DNA of 64,000 bases from Streptosporangium album (GTDB lineage Bacteria; Actinomycetota; Actinomycetes; Streptosporangiales; Streptosporangiaceae): positions 1-64,000 of the forward strand of contig NZ_JACHJU010000004.1 in NCBI RefSeq assembly GCF_014203795.1. Reading direction: 5' to 3'. How positions within the stretch are numbered: the stretch's first letter is position 1; the number at the start of each line of letters is the position of its first letter. Of this stretch, positions 51,501 through 63,500 are shown piece by piece. The notes under the pieces were generated by a model. The model made no database searches, was not told where the DNA came from, and was given only the letters and a program-made list of their open reading frames with translations. Position numbers and translations under genes: made by a program.

Positions 51501-54500
51501 CCAGGTGCGCGTCCAGGTGGGACAGCACCTCGTCGAGCGCCTCTGCGAAGGCGGGGAAGCGGTCATACAGCTCGCGGCCCATCTCGGCTCGCTGGCCGCC
51601 CTGCCCGGTGAACATGAAGGCCAGGGACCCGCGGACGACGGGGACGCCGGTGAGCCGGCCTTCGGCTAACGACCGCAGCCCCTCGACGAGCTCCTCGCGG
51701 TCCCACCCGGCCAGCGCCGCTCGGTGGTCGAGGTGAGAGCGCGAGGTCGCCAGCGAGAACGCCACGTCCGTGAGGTGGAGCTCCGGCGACTCCTCCAGCA
51801 GGGACAGCAGCCGCCCCGCCTGGTGACGCAGTGCCCGGCCGTCGACGCCGGAGACGAGCACGGGGACGACGACCGGCTCGGTCTGCCGTACCCGGGCAGC
51901 CGCCGGAGGCGCCTCCTCCAAGATCGCGTGAGCGTTGGTGCCGCTCAGGCCGAACGACGACACCGCCGCCCGGCGCGGACGCCCGGCGCGCACCCATTCT
52001 CTCTGCTCCGTGAGCAGCGCGATCGCGCCGCTCGACCAGTCCACGTGCGACGACGGCGCGTCCACGTGCAGCGTCCTGGGGAGCAGGCCGTGCCGCATCG
52101 CCATGACCATCTTGATCACGCCGGCGACGCCCGAGGCCATCTGGGTGTGGCCGATGTTGGACTTGACCGAGCCCAGCAGCAGCGGGTCGTCCCGGTCCTG
52201 GCCGTAGGTCGCGAGCAGGGCCCGTGCCTCGATCGGGTCGCCTAGCGCGGTGCCCGTCCCGTGTCCCTCGACGGCGTCGACCTCCGCCGGCGAGACTCCC
52301 GCGTTGGCCAGGGCCTGCCTGATCACGCGCTGCTGAGCCAGGCCGTTGGGCGCGGTCAGTCCGTTCGACGCGCCGTCCTGGTTGATCGCCGACCCACGGA
52401 TCACCGCGAGGATCGGGTGCCCGTTGCGCTGGGCGTCGGACAGCCGCTCCACCAGCAGCAGGCCGACACCTTCCGCCAGACTCATTCCGTCGGCGCTGTC
52501 GGAGTAGGCCTTGCAGCGGCCGTCGGGGGCCATGGCCCGCTGGCGGCTGAACCCGATGAAGGCATCGGGAGTGGACATCACGGTCACGCCACCGGCCAGG
52601 GCCAGCGAGCTCTCGCCGTCGCGCAGCGACTGGCAGGCCATGTGCAGCGCCACCAGCGACGACGAGCAGGCCGTGTCGAGCGTGACGGCCGGACCCTCCA
52701 GGCCCAGCAGGTACGACACGCGTCCGGACAGGATGCTCGGCACGGTGCCCGTGACCAGGTGACCTTCCAGGCCCTCGCCCTGGCCGGCCATGGCGGTGCC
52801 GTAGTCCGCGTAGCTGGCGCCGATGAAGGCGCCGGTCAGGCTCCCGCGCAGGGACGTGGGGGCGATCCCGGCCCGCTCGACGGCCTCCCATGCCGTTTCG
52901 AGCACGATCCGGTGCTGCGGATCCATCGCCAGCGCCTCGCGGGGCGAGATCCCGAAGAAGTCCGCGTCGAACTCCGCCGTGTCGTGGAGGAAACCGCCCT
53001 GCGTGGAGTACGTCTTGCCCGGTCGGCCCGGATCGGGGTCGTAGAGCCCTTCTGCGTCCCAGCCACGGTCGGCGGGGAATCCGGAGATCGCGTCGACACC
53101 GTCGAGCACGACCTGCCACAGGTGCTCCGGCGAGTGGACTCCGCCCGGATAGCGGCAGGCCATGCCGATGATCGCGATCGGCTCGTCCGCACCGGACCGC
53201 ACCTGGCCCGCCACGGCCACCGGTCCTGCCACGGACCCGGCGATCTCGGCGCGCAGGAACGCCGCCAGCGACTCCAGGTTCGGATGGTCGAACACGACCG
53301 TACTGGGCAGCGTCAGGCCCGTCGCAGCGGCCAGCCGGTTGCGCAGGTCGACCGCCGTCACCGAGTCGAAGCCCAGGTCGCGGAAGGCCCGCCGGTCGGC
53401 GACCGCGTCGGCGGAGGTGTGCCCCAGCGCGGTCGCCGCCTGTGCGCGCACCAGCTCCGCCAGGAGCCGGTCCCGCTCGGCCGCTGGCAGCCCGCGCAAA
53501 CGGGTGACGAACTCCCCCACCCCTGCGGTCGAAGCCGGTTTCTCAGCCAGATCCCGTACGGCGGGCAGTTCGTCGAACAGGCGGCTCTGCCGTACGGAGG
53601 TGAAGACCGGGAAGTAACGCTCCCAGTCGATGTCGGCGATCGCGAGCACCGGCTCCTCGCCCGCCAGCGCGTGCCCCAGCCCTTCGAGCGCCAGGTCGGG
53701 CTCCATGAACACGAGCCCGCTGCGCAGGATCTGCTCGGGATCGACCCGGCCCAGCTCCCGGTCGTCCGACCAGATGCCCCAGGAGATCGAGGTGGCGGGC
53801 AGCCCGCGAGAACGCCGGTTCTGCGCCAGCGCGCCGAGGAAGGCGTTGCCCGCCACGTACGCGGCGTGCCGGCCGCTGCCCCACATGCCCGCCATCGAGG
53901 AGAACAGCACGAAGGCGTCGAGCTCGTCGGTGTCCAGTAGTTCGTCCAGGTGCCGGGCGCCGAGCACCTTGGCCCGCACGACCTCGGCGAACGCCTCCAA
54001 GGTGATCTCGTTCAGTGAGTGCAGCTCGATGGAGGCGGCGGCGTGCACCACCGTACGGATGACGTGGCCCTCCGCCCGCAGCTTGGTCAGCAGGCCGGCG
54101 AGGGAGTCGCGATCGGACACGTCGCACTTCTCCACCGTCACGGCCGCGCCCAGCTCGGCCACCAGTTCGGGGGCTCCCGGGGCGTCCATGCCGCTGCGGC
54201 TGACCAGCACCACGTGCTCGGCTCCCCTGCCCGCGACCCAGCGGGCCACGTGCGGGGCGAGCGTTCCCGTGCCGCCGGTTATCAGGGTAGTCCCGCGCGG
54301 TGTCCATCTGCGCTCGGGCTCCCGGTCCGCCGCGGGCACCACGCGGCGGGTAAACAGGCCGGAGGGTCTGATCGCGAGCTGGTCCTCGTCACCGCCCGCG
54401 AGGGCGCTCGCCAGGCGCCGCGCCGCGCGCTGGTCGAGCGTCCCTGCGGGCAGGTCGATCAAGCCGCCCCACCGTCGCGGATGCTCCAGCGCGGCTGTCC

Positions 54501-57500
54501 AGCCCACGCCCTGGACCTGCGCCTGGACGGGGTTGGTGACCGGATCCGCCCGGCCGGTGGAGACCGCGCCATGGGTGAGGCACCACAGCGGCGCGTCGAT
54601 GTCCGCATCGCCCAGCGCCTGGACGAGCGCGACGGTCAGCGCCAGTCCTGCGGTCAGCTCCGGGTGGCGTTCCGCTGGCTGTTCAGCCAGGGCCAGCAGG
54701 GATACCACGCCGGAGACAGGCTCGGTGAACGCCCGCGCCAGCACCTCTCGGTCGAGGTGCGACTCGTCGAGCACGATCCTGTGGACCCGGGCCCCATGCG
54801 CGGTCAGGGCGTCGGCCACGTCCTCGTCCGCCACGCCCTCGGTCGTGACGAGCAGCCACGTGCCCGCCAGCGAGACGGAGGCCAGGCCGGTCACCGGACG
54901 CCACTCGACGCGGTAACGCCAGGAGTCCAGCGTGGACCTGGCCCGCTGCCTGCGACGCCACGACGACAGCGCGGGCAGGACCGCGGCCAGTGCCTCCTGG
55001 CCGACGTCCAGCCCGGAGGCCAGCGAGTCGAGGTCCTCCTGCTCCACCGCCGTCCAGAACCGCTCGTCCACCGAGCCGGGTTTCCCCGGCTCGGCGCGCT
55101 GGATCCAGAACCGCTCCCGCTGGAAGGCGTAGGTGGGCAACTCCACGCGGCGGGCGCCGCTTCCGTCGAAGGCCGCCCGCCAGTCGACGGGCAGACCGCG
55201 CACGAACACCTCGGCCAGGGAGGTCAGGAAACGCTCCGCGCCGCCCTGGTCGCGCCGCAGCGTCCCAGCGACGACCGTGCCCTCGGCGGAGCCCTCGGTC
55301 GTCTCCTGGATCGCGCCTGTCAGCACAGGGTGCGGACTGACCTCGACGAATGCCCGGTGCCCTTCGTCCAGCAGCCGGCGTACGGCCAGCTCGAACCTGA
55401 CGGCCTGCCGCAGGTTGCGGTACCAGTAACCGGCGTCCAGCTCCGTGCCGTCCAGCCACTCCCCGGTCACCGTGGACAGGAACGGCACCCCGGCCCGCTC
55501 AGGCGTGATCGCCGCCAGTGCCCTCGGGAGCTCCTCCTGGAGCCATTCGACATGGGCCGAGTGCGAGGCGTAGTCGACCGCGACCCGGCGGGCTCGCACG
55601 CCCTCCCCTGTCAGCCGCTGCGACAGCTCTTCGATCGCATCGAGGTCGCCGCTCACCACGACGGAGCGCGGCCCGTTCACCGCGGCGACCGAGATCCGTT
55701 CCTTCCAGGGGCTCAGCCGCTCCTCGACGTCCCGCTCCGGGAGGGAGACCGACATCATCGCTCCGGCGCCGGCCAGCCGTCGGGCGATGGCCTGGCTGCG
55801 CACCGCCACCACCAGCGCGGCGTCCTCCAGCGACAGCGCGCCCGCCACGCAGGCGGCGGCGATCTCACCCTGGGAGTGCCCGATCACCGCGTCAGGCTCC
55901 ACGCCGTGGGCACGCCACATCGCCGCGAGCGAGACCATCACGGCGAACGACACCGGCTGCACGACGTCCACGCGCTCCAGCGACGGCGCGCCTTCGGCCT
56001 GGCGCAGCACGTCGATCAGCGACCAGTCGACATACCTGCTCAGGGCCAGGGCGCACTCGGCGATGCGCTCGGCGAACACCGGGGACTCCTTCAGCAGGCT
56101 CGCGCCCATGCCCGCCCACTGCGCGCCCTGACCGGGGAACACGAAGACCGTCTTGCCCTCGACGTCCGCCACGCCCTGGACCACGCCGGGCGAAGGTTCG
56201 CCCGCGGCCACCGCCCGCACAGCGGCGGTGAGAGCCTCGCGCTCGCCGCGCACCACGACAGCGCGGTGCTCGAACGCCGACCTCGACGTCACCAGCGAGA
56301 AGCCCACATCGAGCGGATCGTGCTCGTCCACGTGCGCGGCCAGCCGCCCCGCCTGCGCGCGCAGCGCCTCCGCCGTCCTGCCCGACACCACCCAAGGCAC
56401 CGGGCCGTGACGGTGGTCACCATCGACGGCCCCGGCTGGAGTCTCCGGGGCCGGTGCCTGTTCGAGGATCGCGTGGGCATTCGTGCCACTGATCCCGAAC
56501 GACGACACGGCGGCCCGGCGCGGACGCCCGGTCTCCGGCCACGCCACGGCCTCGGTCAGCGGCTCGACCGCGCCCGAGGCCCAGTCCACGTGCGACGACG
56601 GCGTGCCGACGTGCAGGGTCTTCGGCAGCAGCCCGTGCCGCATCGCCATGACCATCTTGATCACGCTCGCCACACCCGCCGCGGACTGCGTGTGGCCGAT
56701 GTTCGACTTCACGGACCCGACCAGGAATGGATTCTCCCGGCCCTGGCCGTACGTCGCGAGAAGGGCCTGAACCTCGATCGGATCGCCCAGGGCCGTGCCG
56801 GTGCCGTGTGCGTCGATCGCGTCGACCTCGGCCGGGGACAGCCGCGCGCCCGCCAGCGCCTGCCGGATCACCCGCTGCTGCGAAGGACCGTTGGGCGCGG
56901 TCAGCCCATTGGACGCGCCGTCCTGGTTCACCGCGGAACCGCGCACCACCGCGAGGATCGGATGCCCGTTGCGCCGCGCGTCGGACAGCCGCTCCAGCAC
57001 GAGCAGTCCCGCGCCTTCCGCCAGGCTCATCCCGTCGGCCGCGTCGGAGAACGCCTTGCACCGGCCGTCGGCGGCCAGGGCCCGCTGGCGGCTGAACGCG
57101 ACGAAGGAGACCGGAGTGGTCATCACCGTCACGCCGCCCGCCAGCGCGAGCGAGCTCTCGCCGTTGCGCAGCGACTGGCAGGCCAGGTGCATCGCCACCA
57201 GCGACGACGAGCACGCCGTGTCGACGGTGACCGCGGGTCCTTCCAGTCCGAGCACGTACGACACGCGGCCGGACAGCACGCTCGGGATGGTGCCGGTGAC
57301 CTGGTGCCCTTCGGCGTCGGGGGCGTTCGAGCCGTACTCCTGGTAGCTGGAGCCGATGAACGTGCCCGTCGGGCTGCCGCGCAGCTCGGAGGGCTCGATC
57401 CCGGCCCGTTCGATGGCCTCCCACGCGGTCTCCAGCAGCAGGCGCTGCTGCGGGTCCATGGTCAGTGCCTCGCGCGGCGAGATCCCGAAGAATCCCGGGT

Positions 57501-60500
57501 CGAAGTCACCGGCGTCGTGGAGGAAGCCTCCGTCGAGGGAGTACGTCGTGCCCGAATGATCGGGGTCTGGGTCGTAGAGCCCTGCCGTGTCCCAGCCGCG
57601 GTCGGCAGGGAATCCGGAGATGGCGTCGGCCTCGTCGGTCACCAGTTCCCACAGATGCTCAGGCGAGCCGACGCCGCCGGGGAACCGGCAGGCCATCCCG
57701 ATGATCGCGATCGGCTCGTCGGCGGGGCCGGCGGCGACGGTCCGCGCGGCGTCCGCGTCCGCCTCCTGCACGACCTGCGCCCGCAGGAAGTCCACCAGCG
57801 CGGCCGGGGTCGGGTGATCGAACACCAGCGTGCTCGGCAATGCCAGGCCGGTGACCGTGACCAGGCGCTTGCGCAGTTCCACCGCGGTCAGGGAGTCGAA
57901 ACCCAGCTCGCGGAACGCGCGCCGCTCCGCGACCGCCTGGGCCGAGGCGTGCCGCAGCACCGCCGTCACCTCGGTGCGCACCAGTTCCAGCAGCGTGCGC
58001 CGCTGATCCTTCTCGCTCATGTCGCGCAGCTTCGCGATGAACGCCGGATCGCCTGCCGCGCTCTCGCGCTCTGCCCTGACCTCGGCGAGTTCGCTGAACA
58101 GGTGGCTGCGCCTGGCCGAGGTGAACACCGGATAGAACCGGTCCCAGTCGACGTCGGCGACCGTCACCACGGCATCCTCACCGCCGACCGCCCGGCTCAG
58201 CTCCCTGATCGCGAGAACGGGCGGCAGGAAGGCCAGCCCGCGTCTGAGTAAGTAGTCGGCCATGGTCTCCTCCACGGCCATCCCGGCTTCCGCCCACGCG
58301 CCCCAGGCCACCGACGTCGCGGCGACACCGCGCGCCCGCAGGTGCTCGGCCAGCGCGTCGAGGTAGGCGTTGGCCGCCGCGTAGGCGCCCTGTCCCGCAC
58401 CGCCCCAGACGCCCGCGACCGAGGAGAACAGGACGAAGAAGTCGAGCTCGCGATCTCCGGTCAGGTCGGCCAGGTTGGCGGCGCCCGCCACCTTCGCGGT
58501 CATCACGGCGGCGAGCTCGGCGGCGTCCGCCTGATCGAGTGGGGCGACGGCCTGGCTCACTCCGGCCGCGTGGACGACCCCGGTGAGCGGGTGGTCGGCC
58601 GGGATGGCCTCCAGCACGGCGGCCAACGCCTCGCGGTCGGCCACGTCGCAGGTGACGACGCTCACCTCAGCGCCCAAGGCGACCAGCTCGTCGCACAGCT
58701 CAATCGCCCCTGGGGCGTCCATGCCCCGGCGGCTGGTCAACACCAGGCGCGCGGCGCCGCCGCCGCTCGCCAGCCACCGCGCAGTGGCCGCTCCCAGCGC
58801 GCCGGTCCCACCGGTGATCAGCACCGTGCCGCCAGAACCCGGCACCCTGCCGGACGAGCGCTCCTGGCCGGGGGTGACCGGACGGCGCCGCAGCCGGCGG
58901 CCGAACACGCCCGTTGCGCGGACCGCGACCTGGTCCTCGCCGTCCATTCCCGCCAGCACGCCGGCCAGGCCGGGCGCTGCCCGCCCGGCGACGACGTCGG
59001 GCAGGTCGATCAGGCCGCCCCACCGCTTCGGGTGCTCCAGGGCCGCAACCCGGCCCATACCCCACACCTGCGCCTGGAGCGGGCTCGTCACCCGGTCTCC
59101 GGCAGTCGCGGACACGGCGCCACGAGTGAGGCACCACAGCGGCGCGTCGATCTCCGCATCCCCCAGCGCCTGCAGGAGCGCGACCGTGAGCGCCAGACCG
59201 TCCTCCGCCGGCATCGACACCACGCCGGAGATCTCACCCAGCCCTCTGAGCCGGTCGGCGAGCGCCGCCCGGCCGCCGTCCGTCCCGTCCACCGGGAACC
59301 GCTCCACCCGCGCCCCGTGACCCTCCAGCGCGCCGACCACGTCGCCGTCCGCGATCCCGTCCGCGGTCACGACCAGCCAGGTCCCCTCCAGTACGGCGAG
59401 CGGAGGCGTACGGCGCGGCAGCCACTCCACGCGATAACGCCACGAGTCGAGCGTCGAGGCCTCACCCCGGCTCCGCCGCCACGACGACAGGGCGGGAAGC
59501 AGGGTGTCCAGCGAGGACGGGTCCTCAAGGGACAGCCCGAGGATCGCGGCCACGTCCCCGGCGTCGCCACGCTCGACCGCCTCCCAGAGCCGCGCGTCCG
59601 CCGGATCCCCTACCTGTCTCGCGGCAGGCTCAGGCCAGAACGACTCGTGCTGGAACGCGTACGTGGGCAGCTCCACCCGGCGGCCCCCGCGAGCCAGGAC
59701 CCGCCAGTCGACACCGACGCCGTTCACGTGCAGCTCGGCCAGCGCGGTCATGAGGGCGACGCGCTCATCACCGTCGCCGCGCAACACGGGCACCAGCAGC
59801 GCGTCCGCCTGTTGGGGGAGGGCGTCCTGGGCCATCGCGGTGAGCACGCCGCCCGGCCCGATCTCCAGGAACGCGGTCACACCGGCCTGGTGTAACGCCA
59901 GTATCCCGTCGCGGAACCGGACCGCCTCCCGCACGTGCCGTACCCAGTAACCGGACGTGCACAGCTCGTCCGTGGCGAGCGCACCGGTCACGTTGGAGAC
60001 GACCGGGATCCGGGGCGGGTGGTAGGTCATCGACTCGGCGACCGTCTGGAACTGCGCGAGCATCGGCTCCATGAGCGGAGAGTGGAACGCGTGCGACACC
60101 CGCAGCCGCTTGGTCCGGCGATCCCGTGCGGCCCACCCGGCCGTGACGGCCAGCACCGCGGACTCGGCTCCGGCGATCACCACTGACATCGGGCCGTTGA
60201 CCGCCGCGACGGACACCTCGGACTCCCGCCCGGCCAGCGATGCGAGAACCTCCTCCTCGGTGGCCTGAATCGCCACCATCGCGCCGCCTGCCGGGAGCGC
60301 CTGCATCAACCGGCCCCGCGCGGTCACCAGCACGCAGGCGTCCTCCAGCGTCAGCACCCCGGCGATGTGCGCCGCGACGAGCTCCCCGATCGAGTGCCCC
60401 ACCAGCGCGTCAGGGCGCACACCGTACGACTCGACCAGCCGGTAGAGCGCGACTTCGAGGGCGAACAGCGCCGGTTGTGTGTACTCCGTACGGTCAAGTA

Positions 60501-63500
60501 GCCCGGCGTCAGAGAAGAGAGCCTCGCGCAGCGAGGGATCCAGGTGGGACAGCACCTCGTCGAGGGCCTGGGCGAACACCGGGAACCGCTCGTAGAGCTC
60601 CAGCCCCGTCCCCACCCGCTGAGCGCCCTGGCCCGTGAACAGGAACGCCGTCCTCCGATCGTCCATGACCTGGCCGCGTACAGCTCCCGCCCGCCCCGTG
60701 GCCAGCGCCCGTAGCCCGGCCAGCGCCCCGTCACGGTCCTCCGCCAGCACGGCCGCGCGATGCTCGAAGGCCGAACGGGTGGTCGCCAGCGAGAACGCCA
60801 CGTCGGCCAGGTCCACGTCGGGACGCTCTTCCAGGTGGGAAAGCAGCCGCGCGGCCTGTTCCCGCACCGCCTGCTCCGTCCTGCCGGAAACCGGCAGAGG
60901 CAGGCCCGTCACCTGCCTCACGACCGGGAGCGTCCCGGCGCCGCCGTCCTGTTCGATGACGAGGTGGGCGTTGGTGCCGCTGAAGCCGAACGACGACACG
61001 GCGGCCCGGCGCGGGCGGCCCGTCTCAGGCCACTCGCGCGCCTCGGTCAGCAGTTCCACCGCTCCGGCCGCCCAGTCGACGTGCGAAGACGGCGCGTCCA
61101 CGTGCAAGGTCTTGGGCACGATGCCGTACCGCATGGCCATGATCATCTTGATCACGCCCGCGACGCCCGCCGCTGCCTGCGTGTGCCCGATGTTCGACTT
61201 GATCGACCCGAGCAGCAGGGGCCGGTCCTCCGGCCTCTCCCTGCCGTAGGTCGCAAGCAGCGCCTGCGCCTCGATCGGATCGCCCAGGGTGGTCCCGGTT
61301 CCGTGTCCCTCGACCACGTCCACCTCGGCCGGGGACAGGCGTGCTCCGGCCAGGGCCTGGCGGATCACCCGCCGTTGGGAGGGGCCGTTCGGCGCGGTCA
61401 GGCCGTTCGACGCGCCATCCTGGTTGATCGCCGATCCGCGCACGACGGCGAGCACTTCGTGCCCGTTGCGCCTGGCGTCCGACAGGCGCTCCAGCACCAG
61501 CACGCCGACGCCCTCGGCCCAGCTCACCCCGTCGGCGGCATCGGCGAACGACTTGCACCGCCCGTCCGCCGACAGCCCGCGCTGCCGGGAGAACTCGACG
61601 AACGCCCCCGGCGTCGCCATCACGGTCACGCCACCGGCCAGCGCGAGCTCGCATTCGCCCGCGAGCAGCGCCTGCGTCGCCAGATGCACCGCCACCAGCG
61701 AGGACGAGCAGGCCGTGTCGACCGTCACGGCCGGTCCCTGCAGGCCAAGCGTGTAGGAGACCCGCCCGGAGACGACGCTCGCGGCGGTCCCCGTGCCCCG
61801 GTAGCCCTCGAACTCGCTCGCGCCGAGCATCCCGCTGTAGTCGGAGTACATCACCCCGGCGAACACGCCCGTCGAGCTGCCCCTGAGCGAGACCGGGTCG
61901 ATCCCGGCCCGCTCGACCGCCTCCCAGGAGGCCTCCAGGAGCAGCCGCTGCTGCGGGTCCGTCGCCATGGCCTCCCTCGGGCTCATCCCGAAGAAGTCCG
62001 CGTCGAACTCCGCCGCGTCATGCAGGAACCCGCCCTGCCTGGTGTACGAGCTGCCCGCGTGGTCGGCGTCCGGATGGTAGATCGAGCCCAGGTCCCAGCC
62101 ACGGTTGACAGGGAAGCCGGTGATCACGTCACGACCCTCGGCCACCAGCCGCCACAGGTCCTCCGGTGAGGTGACGCCCCCCGGATAGCGGCAGCTCATC
62201 CCGACGATCACGACCGGGTCGTCGGCGACCGGCATGACGGCAGCGGGAACGGCCACGTCGTGCTGCGCACCCAGCACCTCGTCGAGCAGGAACTCCGCCA
62301 GCACGACCGGCGTGGGGTAGTCGAACACCTGCGTCGCGGGCAGGCGCAATCCCGTCGCCCGGCTCAGCCCGTCGCGCAGTTCAAGCGCGGTGAGGCTGTC
62401 GAAACCCAGCTCGCGGAACTCCCGCCGGGCGTCGACGAGGTCCGGCGAGGCGTGCCCCAGCACCAGCGCCACCTGGGTCCGCACGATGTCGAGCACGGCC
62501 CGCAGCCCGTCGGCGCGCTCCATTCCGGCCAGCCACCGGACCAGCGCTCCGCCGGCCGCCGCGGACCCCGAGGCCGCCGACCGGCGCGCCGCCCTGACCA
62601 GCCCTCGGAGCAGGTGCGGCACCTCGCCGTGCGCACGCACCGCGGCGAGGTCGATCCTGACCGGAGCCACGACCGGCCGTCCTGCCCGTACGGCGACGCC
62701 GAACAGCGCAAGTCCCTCGTCTGCGGTGAACGCCGACATCCCGGCGCGGGCCATCCGCCGTGCTTGGACGTCGTCCAGCGCTCCGGCCATCCCGGTGTCC
62801 TGCGCCCATGGTCCCCACGCGAGCGACACCCCGGGCAGCCCTTCTGCCCTTCGGTGCTCGGCCAGCATGTCGAGGAACGCATTGGCCGCCGCGTAGTTGC
62901 CCTGGCCTGCGGCTCCCACCGTGCCCGCCACCGACGAGAGCAGGACGAAGGCGGCCAGATCCAGCTCGCGGGTGAGCCGGTGCAGATGCCAGGCCGCGTC
63001 CACCTTCGGCCGCAGCACCGCGTCCAGCCGCTCGGCGGACAACGACGGCATCGTTCCGTCGTCCAGCACCCCGGCGGCGTGGATGATCGCGGTCAGCGGG
63101 TGCTCCGGATCCACGAGAGCGAGCAGCGCCGCCAGTTGGCTGGGTTCGGCCACGTCGCAGGCGGCGATCGTGACGTCGGCTCCCCTGGCGACCAGGTCGG
63201 CCCACAGCTCCACCGCGCCAGGCGCGTCCATGCCCCGGCGACCGGCCAATAGCAGATGCCGTATCCCGCGCTCGGCCACCACGTGCCTGGCCAGCAACGT
63301 CCCCAGAGCACCGGTGCCACCCGTGATCAGCACGGTCCCCTCGGGATCCCACGCCCGGCCATCCCTGGACTCGCCGTCCGGATCGTCACCGACCCGCGCC
63401 AGGCGGGGCACCAGAATCTCGCCCTGACGGATCGCCGCCTGCGGTTCCCCGGAAGCAAGCACAGCGGCCAGCGCCTCGGGCGACGCCTCGTCCAGGTCCA

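Noticed and set aside
54019-58251. 1,410-residue plus-strand open frame inside PKS C
   Set aside because: It is antisense to intact KS/AT/KR domains. The product is Arg/His/Pro-rich with no family motif, as expected for the shadow frame of very GC-rich genes.
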